Below the pieces are notes generated by a model, which was not told the DNA's origin, ran no database searches, and saw only the letters and a list, made by a program, of their open reading frames with translations. Below are positions 17,799 through 24,716 of a DNA stretch of 64,000 bases, piece by piece. Both the position numbers and the translations under genes were made by a program. Source of the DNA: Marinobacter fuscus (GTDB lineage Bacteria > Pseudomonadota > Gammaproteobacteria > Pseudomonadales > Oleiphilaceae); contig NZ_PXNP01000085.1 of NCBI RefSeq assembly GCF_003007675.1, positions 147,960 to 211,959 on the forward strand. Reading direction: 5' to 3'. Positions within the stretch are counted from its first letter, which is position 1. Every line of letters begins with the position of its first letter.

Positions 17799-19112
17799 TT
17801 GTCAGCAACCAGACGGGACACCATCGAACAGCTTTACGGCCTGATCGCAAACGAGGAAGATGCCCGGGTCTGCAAGGACATCCCGGAAGAAGCCTGCCAG
17901 GAGGTACCCCGCAACTTCTTCCTGATTCTGTTCAGTAACGTACTCACCAAGCTGGGAGATCTGCTGATCAGCCCGAAAACGGTGCTGGCCTGGCTGATGA
18001 GCGCAGTAGGGGCACCGGCGCTGGTGGCCTGGCTAGTGCCGATCCGCGAATCCGGGTCGATGGTGCCGCAGATGGTGATTGCCGCCTGGGTGCGCCGCAA
18101 AGCCGTTCGCAAATGGTTCTGGACGCTGGGCAGCTTCGGCCAGGCCATCAGCGTAGCAGCCATGGCCGCCAGCGTCTGGTTCCTGGACGGTTACGCGGCT
18201 GGCAGCGGTATCGTCATCGCTCTGATCGTGTTTTCGCTGTCCCGGGGGTTCTGCTCGGTGGCCATGAAAGACGTTCAGGGCAAATGCATTCCGAAAACCC
18301 GCCGTGGCCGCTTGTCCGGGCTTGCCTCCACCATCGGCGGCACGGCAACCGTGGTACTCACCGGCCTGTTGTTCTGGGATCGCGGCGATCCGAGCCTGGC
18401 GTTTTACACCACCCTGCTGTTATTGGCAGCGGGCCTCTGGCTGATTGCCGGCTTTCTCTTTGCCAATGTTGAAGAGTATCCCGGCGAAACCGGAGGCGGC
18501 GGCAACGCCATCAACGAGGCCTTCCGCAGCCTGTCGCTGTTGCGGGACGACCCTCCGTTCCGGCATTTTGTCATCACCCGGGCGCTGTTACTCTGCTCCG
18601 CTCTGGCCTCACCCTACTTTGTCGTGCTGGCACAGCAGGAAGCCGATATTGGCTGGATGCTCGGAGTATTCCTGCTCGCCAGCAGCCTTGCCAGTTCCCT
18701 CAGCGCCAGCTTCTGGGGATGGGCCGCCGACACCTCCAGCCGCCGGGTTATTATTCGCGGCGCCGCTATGGCCAGCGGTATCTGCCTGGTGGTAGGCCTG
18801 CTTGCGTTAACACTTGGGCCCGGCTTTGGTGGCGCCTGGTTCTACCCAATCGCATTTTTCGTACTGAGTATTGCCCACGCGGGCGTGCGCCTGGGCCGGA
18901 AAACCTATCTGGTGGATATGGCGGGAGGCAACAAACGCACCGACTACACCGCGGTCAGCAACACCGTCATCGGGCTGTTGTTGCTGGTAACCGGTGCGCT
19001 TACCGCAGCGATTTCACTGATTTCAGATATAGCGGTGATTCTGGTGCTGGGATTGATGGGCTTCGCCGGAATGCTGAGCGCACTCCGGCTGGAAGAGGTT
19101 ACGGAAGACTGA
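17799..19112 (+). CDS. Major facilitator superfamily transporter
   Basis: A 437-residue inner-membrane protein with about 12 hydrophobic segments and a roughly 35-residue charged N-terminal leader. The substrate is unknown. The chosen start is TTG at 17799 with AGAGGA 7 bases before it. The open frame continues upstream into the DUF1513 gene without a better signal. The region KDVQGKCIPKTRRGRLSGL resembles the loop 2-3 or 4-5 motif of MFS proteins. It follows the iron cluster by about 80 bases and may be partly read through from it, so an iron-related substrate is possible but unproven. Confidence 0.75.
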   Translation: MSATRRDTIEQLYGLIANEEDARVCKDIPEEACQEVPRNFFLILFSNVLTKLGDLLISPKTVLAWLMSAVGAPALVAWLVPIRESGSMVPQMVIAAWVRRKAVRKWFWTLGSFGQAISVAAMAASVWFLDGYAAGSGIVIALIVFSLSRGFCSVAMKDVQGKCIPKTRRGRLSGLASTIGGTATVVLTGLLFWDRGDPSLAFYTTLLLLAAGLWLIAGFLFANVEEYPGETGGGGNAINEAFRSLSLLRDDPPFRHFVITRALLLCSALASPYFVVLAQQEADIGWMLGVFLLASSLASSLSASFWGWAADTSSRRVIIRGAAMASGICLVVGLLALTLGPGFGGAWFYPIAFFVLSIAHAGVRLGRKTYLVDMAGGNKRTDYTAVSNTVIGLLLLVTGALTAAISLISDIAVILVLGLMGFAGMLSALRLEEVTED

Positions 19113-19135
19113 CCGGAGCCATCACTCCGGTGTTT
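19112..19135 (+). terminator. Probable terminator of the MFS gene
   Basis: A 7-bp stem (ACCGGAG with CTCCGGT, loop CCATCA) is followed by GTTTTG. It lies on the MFS stop codon and overlaps the 3' end of the convergent DUF4870-like gene. Confidence 0.6.
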
Positions 19136-19481
19136 TGCCGTCGTTCAGGGCCAGCGCCCCTTTGACGATGCGGTAGATGACCCAGATCGCGATGCCCAAC
19201 AGGATGAACCAACCCACAATCAGCATGGTGGTCAGGATCCCGATCACCGTCCATAACAAGCCTATCCAAAACGTGCGTATCTGCCAGCGGAAGTGAGGTT
19301 CTATCCAGCTGCCCCGCACCTCGTCCAGCTTGACATAGTTAATGATCACGCCCACCAGGGCGGTGATGCCACCCAGGAAAAACGACAGTCCCTGCAGAAT
19401 GTAGACCACCACCGCCAGGTTTCTGGCGGGGCTGGACTGCCGCTGGTCGCGATCTGCCGGAATAAATTCGGAATCTTGCAT
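19122..19481 (-). CDS. DUF4870-like small membrane protein
   Basis: A 119-residue inner-membrane protein with three hydrophobic segments (VVVYILQGLSFFLGGITALVGVII, IRTFWIGLLWTVIGILTTMLIVGWFILL and the following stretch ending IYRIVKGALAL). The pattern HFRWQIRTFWIGLLW matches the DUF4870/Tic20-like family, whose function is unknown. The ATG at 19481 is used. The chemotaxis receptor gene lies upstream on the same strand. Confidence 0.8.
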   Translation of the reverse strand: MQDSEFIPADRDQRQSSPARNLAVVVYILQGLSFFLGGITALVGVIINYVKLDEVRGSWIEPHFRWQIRTFWIGLLWTVIGILTTMLIVGWFILLGIAIWVIYRIVKGALALNDGKTPE

Positions 19482-19532
19482 CCTGCACTCCCCAAAAGTG
19501 TGATAGCCGGATAATTACAACACAGCCGGTGG

Positions 19533-21173
19533 CTAATGTCCTGCGGGCTGATAGCCGATCCGGAAGCCCCCCCAATGCTTGCCGTTCACGAAAATCGGCA
19601 CCGAGACATCGTGCATGATTTCGCCGGTGTCCCGCCGATAGGTTTGCAACAGCATCGATTCCGTATGGCTGCCACAGCGAATACCCGTGCGGTCATTGAA
19701 CAGGCGCTTACTGCGGCTTTTCACCAGATCCACCTCACGATTACCGGTGGGCGGATGGGCGAAGGCCTGGTTATGGGTTGGCACGTAGCCATCAGGAGCA
19801 CAGGCGATGGCAAATACGATCGCATCGTCCGACTTGTTGATCGGCTCCTGAATGGCAGGCAGCGCACGGTCAGTGAAGCGGTCGAAACTGCTGGCATACT
19901 GCTGAGGGTCTGTACCCGGAACAGGTTTGCGCTGTTTGTCGAACAAAGCAGCGTCGGTCAGCGCCTGCTCACGGAGAGCCTGCTCGAATAACTGGCCAAT
20001 CCGGGCGGCGCCCTCCCGGGCCTTATCGTAAAAGCGGCGATGGTAACTTTCTTCACTGTTAAGAGCGAAAGCCGCATTGGCCACCTCGGCAAGCTCCATC
20101 AGTGTCGCCGCCTGACGGGCCAGCGATGCCACACTGTGCTCGCTCTCCGAGATGTGATCCCGCACTGCCTCAATGCCGGTGAATACCTGTGCCAGACTGT
20201 GCTCGTTCGCCTGATCGATCTCAGCAATTCGGGCCACCTGCTGCTGCACCCGGTCGGACTGATCCCGAATCTGATCGAGCTGGCCGCCAACGCTCTCGAC
20301 CGAGGCCAGGCCGGCCTCTACTGTTTGCGCCAGGTCTTCAATACGGGTCACGATCAGGCGGGTGTCGCTCTGGATTTCATCCAGTGTCTGTGCGGCCTCG
20401 CTGGTGGCCTGGGCGGTCCTTCCCGCCAGCTGCCGCACTTCATCGGCAACCACTGCAAACCCCCGGCCCTGCTCCCCTGCCCGTGCTGCCTCAATGGCCG
20501 CGTTCAGTGCCAACAGGTTGGTTTGTTCAGCGATGCCATGAATCGTGCTGGTCACGCCCTGAATCCTGCCGGATTTTTCATTCAGCGCCTGAATCAATGC
20601 GAGGTTCTCTGAGGACTGCTGGTGTACCAGGCGAACACTTTCAATCGCAGCCAGCAACGCCTGACGGCCTTCAACGCTGACTTCCCGATTCTGCAGCGCC
20701 ATCGTGGCCGCGTCGGTGGCCTGCTCCGAAGATTCCCGAACGGTATCCAGAATCTGCCGGGCGTGGTCTGCCATCTGTGCAGTCTCAGCGACCTGTTGAT
20801 CCAGCCGACGCTTCACCTGGTCAGCTGCAAAAGACACCTCCGCCGCCGAAATCGCATTGAGGTCAGCACTTTCCGACAGGGTATCGATCAAGGCCCGCCC
20901 AGCCCTGGCATCTGCAAGTATCCCCGAACAGCGGGTTTGTAACGGATCGTGTTCCGGCAGCGAGCGGTCTTCAAGAGCGGAAAGGCTCCGTTCAAATGGC
21001 GCGAGCACGCGTACCACCAGAAACCCGGTGGCTATCGCCAGCCCTAATATTAACCCTATCAACAGCGCGGCCGTATCCAGCCCCGTGATCATCGACATCG
21101 CAACGCCCAACAGGCAAGCAACAACGGAAATACCTGCGCCCCACAACAGGACCTTTCGATCGAGTAACCCCAT
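19533..21173 (-). CDS. Methyl-accepting chemotaxis protein with C-terminal sensor-like domain
   Basis: A 546-residue receptor. Two adjacent N-terminal transmembrane helices have almost no periplasmic loop. They are followed by a coiled-coil region and the highly conserved signalling hairpin ([35 protein letters not shown], near residues 215-255). Unusually, about 150 residues follow the signalling domain and contain [39 protein letters not shown] and [12 protein letters not shown]. This is a known C-terminal extension of some proteobacterial receptors and a likely cytoplasmic input module. The ligand is unknown. Confidence 0.9.
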   Translation of the reverse strand: MGLLDRKVLLWGAGISVVACLLGVAMSMITGLDTAALLIGLILGLAIATGFLVVRVLAPFERSLSALEDRSLPEHDPLQTRCSGILADARAGRALIDTLSESADLNAISAAEVSFAADQVKRRLDQQVAETAQMADHARQILDTVRESSEQATDAATMALQNREVSVEGRQALLAAIESVRLVHQQSSENLALIQALNEKSGRIQGVTSTIHGIAEQTNLLALNAAIEAARAGEQGRGFAVVADEVRQLAGRTAQATSEAAQTLDEIQSDTRLIVTRIEDLAQTVEAGLASVESVGGQLDQIRDQSDRVQQQVARIAEIDQANEHSLAQVFTGIEAVRDHISESEHSVASLARQAATLMELAEVANAAFALNSEESYHRRFYDKAREGAARIGQLFEQALREQALTDAALFDKQRKPVPGTDPQQYASSFDRFTDRALPAIQEPINKSDDAIVFAIACAPDGYVPTHNQAFAHPPTGNREVDLVKSRSKRLFNDRTGIRCGSHTESMLLQTYRRDTGEIMHDVSVPIFVNGKHWGGFRIGYQPAGH

Positions 21174-21304
21174 GGTGCCCTCATCATTATTATTTCTGAC
21201 ACATACATCTTGTTAACTCAGGCCAATCAAGAGAGTAAAGAAATACGACGGGTTAGGAACCTGTACTTTAGTGGGTTATCGGCCCCAAACCTGAAACCTG
21301 AATC

Positions 21305-21342
21305 GAAAAAAGCCCGCCCGGGAACAACCGGAGCGGGCTTTG
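21305..21342 (-). terminator. Rho-independent terminator of the small acidic lipoprotein gene
   Basis: Read leftward, AAGCCCGCTCCGG, a short loop, CCGGGCGGGCTT and then a T-run form a strong hairpin with T-tract. It lies 56 bases after the lipoprotein stop codon. Confidence 0.85.
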
Positions 21343-21397
21343 ATGTATGGTCAGCCTGGATGCAAATGGCAACCGTTCACGGAGGTCGTGGGTTACC

Positions 21398-21688
21398 TTA
21401 TTTGGTTACTTCGTCGTAGCCTTCTTCAATGGAATCACCGGCGGCTTCGGCAGCATCGTTCAACTCCTCTCCGGCATTTTCAGCCCCTTCACGGAGTTCG
21501 CCCATCACCCCTTCATCCTGTCCGGTGGCTTCCTCCCAGGTTTCCTCGGTTGCGTTAGCCGCGTCATCAACGATTTCGCCCGCGTTCTCACCCGCCTGCT
21601 CGAAATCCACACCCTCATCCTCGGAGCTGCAGGCCGCAAGCCCAAGCGACATGACCAGCGCAAGCGCACTCAACGTAAACTTATTCAT
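21398..21688 (-). CDS. Small acidic lipoprotein
   Basis: A 96-residue lipoprotein. The signal peptide ends in lipobox LAAC (Cys20). The mature part is dominated by Glu, Asp, Ala, Gly and Asn (QAGENAGEIVDDAANATEE, GELREGAENAGEELNDAAEA), a low-complexity amphipathic pattern of repeated GENAGEE-like units. No known domain was recognised. Its own terminator follows. The acidic composition suits a periplasmic protein of a halophile. Confidence 0.8.
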   Translation of the reverse strand: MNKFTLSALALVMSLGLAACSSEDEGVDFEQAGENAGEIVDDAANATEETWEEATGQDEGVMGELREGAENAGEELNDAAEAAGDSIEEGYDEVTK

Positions 21689-21767
21689 AACGTGTCCCTT
21701 TGTCGATTAAGTTTCAGAACACGTTCAGGATAAAAGTCCCGGGTGTTTAATAGCAATTACCCGGCGA

Positions 21768-22019
21768 TTACGCTTTTGTTAGCCGTTCTCCGTCGATCAT
21801 GATGATATGGTCCGCCGCCACCATTTGCCCCTTTTCCAGTATCAGAAAATCCCGCCCGGCCCGGCTTAATACTTCTCGCACAATGCCATGTACAACACAC
21901 ACCTGCCCGGTGGCATCGGTGTAAATAATCTCCGCGAGTTTCAGGCTTCTGGCGTATTCCTGCAGACGTTTCTGTAGATGCCACGGCATGGTGGCCGGAG
22001 ATGAATGTGAGGCGTTCAT
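21768..22019 (-). CDS. Hypothetical 83-residue protein
   Basis: No family was recognised. After an N-terminal helix (WHLQKRLQEYARSLKLAEIIY), the protein alternates short beta-strands (GQVCVVHGIVREVL, RDFLILEKGQMVAADHIIMIDG), a pattern that suits a small beta-barrel such as an Sm-like or ROF-like fold. The ATG at 22019 is preceded by AGGGAAG. It is a single gene between the lipoprotein and the acyl-CoA dehydrogenase. The reality of the gene is supported by its codon pattern and ribosome site, and its role is unknown. Confidence 0.65.
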   Translation of the reverse strand: MNASHSSPATMPWHLQKRLQEYARSLKLAEIIYTDATGQVCVVHGIVREVLSRAGRDFLILEKGQMVAADHIIMIDGERLTKA

Positions 22020-22131
22020 GGCAGCGCTTCCCTGTTCTTGTTGTTGGTGACTGCTTCTGGTGTCAGCAGGAAGTCTGGACCAGTGATCGGAAATTCGCCA
22101 CTGACCACGAACAACCGCACAAACGCCGCAC

Positions 22132-23934
22132 TTAAAACCACTCGGGCTTCATTTTCAGGCAAGTGTCATCCTGGTTTCGCAGCAGTACCAGATCCTGCGC
22201 AACCGTGGGCAGCTCCCAATGGAAGAAGTACTGGGCCGCCTGCAACTTGCCCTGATAGAAATTCCGCTCGGCATCACTGTTCGCAGACACCAGCGCCCCC
22301 GCTGCCACATTCGCCTGCCGCAGCCACATCCAAGCCACCACAATATGACCGAACAGGTGCAAATAGCAGCTGGCATTGGCCAGGGTTTCGTCGGCCTTTC
22401 CGGCCATCAGCGATTTGCCAAGGCTCTGGGTCACTTTCACCGCCTGCTGCAAGGTTTCACTCAGCGACAGCGCCCATTGCTGGCAGCGCTCGGTATTCGC
22501 CGCCTGCAAATCCGCCTGCATCTCCTGCAACAACAGCTGCAGACCATGGCTCTGATCCTGCCAGATCTTGCGCCCCAGCAAATCCAGCGCCTGTATGCCG
22601 TTGGTGCCCTCATGAATCGGATTCAGGCGATTGTCCCGCCAGCACTGCTCCACAGGGTACTCCCTGGTATAGCCTGCGCCACCGTAAACCTGAATCGCCA
22701 GATCGTTGGCCCGGGTGCCATAGTCGGACGGCCAGGCCTTGATCACCGGGGTCAACAGATCCAGCAATTTACCCGCCTCCAAACGCTTCTGGGCATCCGG
22801 GTGAGTGTGCTGGTCATCCATCAGCCGGGCACCAAACAGGCACAGCGCCAGCCCGCCCTCGCTGTAGGCTTTCTGGGCCAGCAGCATCCGACGGACATCG
22901 GCATGGTCAATAATGGGCACTTGCGGGCTTTCAGGGTCTTTTTCGCTGGTTTTACGCCCCTGCAGCCGGTCTTTGGCATACTCCAGGCTGTGCATATAGC
23001 CGCGGTAGCCGATCACCGCCGCGCCAAAACCCACCCCCACGCGGGCTTCGTTCATCATCTGGAACATGTATTTCAGCCCCTGATGAGGCTCGCCCACCAG
23101 AAAGCCATGGCATGGCGCGTCGTCGCCAAAACTCAGGGCGGTACTGGTGGTGCCCCGGTAACCCAATTTATGAATCAGTCCGGCCAGGCTTACGCCATTG
23201 CGATCACCGGGATTGCCTTCGTCGTCCACCCGGAATTTGGGAACGATAAACAGAGAGATACCTTTAACACCGGGCGGTGCACCTTTAATCTTGGCCAGTA
23301 CCATGTGCACAATGTTCTCCGTGATGCTCTGCTCACCACCGGAAATATAGATTTTCGCGCCCTTGATCAGATAATGGCCGTCATCGGTGGGCGTCGCCGA
23401 GGTGCGGATATCCGCCAGGCTGGAACCGGCATGGGGCTCGGTCAGCGCCATGGTGCCGGTGTAACGGCCGCTAAGCATGTGCGGCAGAAAACGGTTACGC
23501 TGCTCGTCACTGCCGAACACGCGGATCAGGTTGGCGGCGGCGGTGGTAAGAAACGGATATCCGGCTGTGCCCGGATTGGCGGCGGTAAAGAAGCCGTTGC
23601 AGGCCGCCATCACCGACTCCGGCAATTGCATGCCGCCCAGTTCGTAATCGAAACGGCCCGCCAGAAAGCCCGCCCCGGCGTAGGCTTCAAAAGCCTCTTT
23701 GACTTCTGGCAACATTTCCACCTGGCCATCGACAAACGCTGGCTCGTTCTTGTCGGCGGCACTGTTGTGGCTGGCAAATTTTTCTCTAGCCATCTTGTCA
23801 GCCGTTTCAATCACCGCATCAAAGGTCTCTTTACTGTGTTCACTAAAACGCGCACGTTCAATCAGAGCTTGGGTATTCATCACTTCGTAAAGCTGGAACG
23901 CGAGATCCCGGCGGTCAATCAGCGTGTCTGTCAT
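22132..23934 (-). CDS. Acyl-CoA dehydrogenase with C-terminal extension (DmdC-like)
   Basis: A 600-residue FAD-dependent acyl-CoA dehydrogenase that forms the alpha,beta double bond in beta-oxidation. Signatures are ALTEPHAGSSLADIRTSA (near 163), IKGAKIYISGGEQSITENIVHMVLA (near 190) and the catalytic Glu442 in IHEGTNGIQALDLLGR. The extra C-terminal domain and the motif PPGVKGISLFIVPKF match the subgroup that includes 3-methylmercaptopropionyl-CoA dehydrogenase DmdC as well as general long-chain enzymes. Substrate assignment is therefore open. No electron-transfer flavoprotein gene lies nearby. Confidence 0.88.
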   Translation of the reverse strand: MTDTLIDRRDLAFQLYEVMNTQALIERARFSEHSKETFDAVIETADKMAREKFASHNSAADKNEPAFVDGQVEMLPEVKEAFEAYAGAGFLAGRFDYELGGMQLPESVMAACNGFFTAANPGTAGYPFLTTAAANLIRVFGSDEQRNRFLPHMLSGRYTGTMALTEPHAGSSLADIRTSATPTDDGHYLIKGAKIYISGGEQSITENIVHMVLAKIKGAPPGVKGISLFIVPKFRVDDEGNPGDRNGVSLAGLIHKLGYRGTTSTALSFGDDAPCHGFLVGEPHQGLKYMFQMMNEARVGVGFGAAVIGYRGYMHSLEYAKDRLQGRKTSEKDPESPQVPIIDHADVRRMLLAQKAYSEGGLALCLFGARLMDDQHTHPDAQKRLEAGKLLDLLTPVIKAWPSDYGTRANDLAIQVYGGAGYTREYPVEQCWRDNRLNPIHEGTNGIQALDLLGRKIWQDQSHGLQLLLQEMQADLQAANTERCQQWALSLSETLQQAVKVTQSLGKSLMAGKADETLANASCYLHLFGHIVVAWMWLRQANVAAGALVSANSDAERNFYQGKLQAAQYFFHWELPTVAQDLVLLRNQDDTCLKMKPEWF

Positions 23935-24171
23935 TGATTCTCTCCTGTGTCTGTCGCAAGCGTCTCACAAGCAGCGGGGCGGTTGAAATTGCCCTTGCGA
24001 ACTTTCTGATCCGGATCTCTTTTTGCCCTATTCCATCCAAAGAGGGATTGATCTCCACCTTTGGTATCGTTCCTATGGCCCGGCTTATGCATCAAACTGT
24101 TATGAAGGCGTTTTTTTGCCGCAGTACGTAAAAACCATTGACAGTTTTAGCCCTTCGGGGAGGTAGTTTCG

Positions 24172-24336
24172 ATGAAAGCGCCCATGAAATCGAATCAGGC
24201 AGAAATGCTGAACCGGCTGTACAACATGAAGCTGAAGCAGCTGGCCCAGGCCAATCAACAGGGTAACAGCCTGCATTGCCAGGTTCTGGAGGCGGAAGCT
24301 AGGGCCATTTTCAGCGCCATAAAGTCCGCCCGTTAA
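24172..24336 (+). CDS. Small 54-residue protein, unrecognised
   Basis: An ATG at 24172 follows a near-ideal ribosome site (GGGGAGG, 24157-24163). The frame runs 54 codons to TAA at 24334-24336. The product is a mostly helical, basic, Gln/Ala/Lys-rich peptide (for example EMLNRLYNMKLKQLAQANQQ) with one Cys and no membrane segment. No function can be assigned. It stands alone between the acyl-CoA dehydrogenase (divergent) and the first mrp operon. Confidence 0.55.
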   Translation: MKAPMKSNQAEMLNRLYNMKLKQLAQANQQGNSLHCQVLEAEARAIFSAIKSAR

Positions 24337-24415
24337 GGGTAGTGAACAACAACGCCCGGAAGTGACAAAACGCGCATCCGGGTGACTTTTTTGATAACAG
24401 AATCGGCCAGTTGAC

Positions 24416-24443
24416 TTGACCTTGCCAGAAGGCCACGTATTAT
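24416..24443 (+). promoter_or_regulatory. Sigma-70-type promoter of the first mrp operon
   Basis: TTGACC (24416-24421) and TATTAT (24438-24443) are separated by 16 bases. This is the best promoter match in the region and predicts transcription from about 24450. Confidence 0.65.
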
Positions 24444-24473
24444 CATTTCTCAAGTTTGACTGACGGAGCAACC

Positions 24474-24587
24474 ATGACCGCAAGGTCCCACGGCTGCAAA
24501 GACTCGCCAACAAGGCCCCAGACCGCTGACATCTGCTTGCAGCGGGGGCGACTCCCCTATTTCCCGGATCCTCCTTTCCCAGGCTGA
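24474..24587 (+). CDS. Candidate leader peptide of the mrp operon (37 residues)
   Basis: An ATG preceded by GGAG with 6-base spacing opens a 37-codon frame ending in TGA. The C-terminal part is proline- and arginine-rich (RGRLPYFPDPPFPG). It could be a regulatory leader peptide or a chance frame within a structured RNA. Without comparison between species the call is weak. Confidence 0.3.
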   Translation: MTARSHGCKDSPTRPQTADICLQRGRLPYFPDPPFPG

Positions 24588-24665
24588 TGCCCGGCATTTC
24601 TGCCATGGCAAGTTCGCCATAGAAAGGTTCCATGCACGGACCCTGTCCGACAGCTAGACTCTGAC

Positions 24666-24683
24666 GGGTAAACATCTTTACCC
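24666..24683 (+). promoter_or_regulatory. Hairpin upstream of the mrpA ribosome binding site
   Basis: GGGTAAA and TTTACCC form a perfect 7-bp stem with loop CATC, 33 bases before the mrpA ATG. ACGGGT (24664-24669) can instead pair with ACCCGT just downstream, which gives two mutually exclusive folds. Confidence 0.5.
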
Positions 24684-24716
24684 ATCACCCGTAAGAACAC
24701 CGATAACGAGGTTGCG

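Larger units (their letters stand above)
24337..24716 (+). other. Gene-free region: promoter and long leader of the first mrp operon
   Basis: This 380-base stretch separates the small gene from mrpA. It contains a good promoter at 24416-24443 and then a transcribed leader of about 265 bases before the mrpA ATG. The leader holds a possible 37-codon reading frame (24474-24587) and a perfect 7-bp hairpin (24666-24683) with a competing ACGGGT/ACCCGT pairing just before the ribosome site. No known riboswitch class could be matched by eye. Confidence 0.6.

Noticed and set aside
22219..23937. 572-codon open frame on the plus strand
   Set aside because: It is antisense to the well-supported acyl-CoA dehydrogenase. 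The protein has no recognisable domain and the frame is typical of shadows opposite GC-rich genes.
24100..24675. 191-codon minus-strand frame across the mrp leader
   Set aside because: It runs opposite the small gene, the promoter and the leader. It has no ribosome site and no protein-like pattern.
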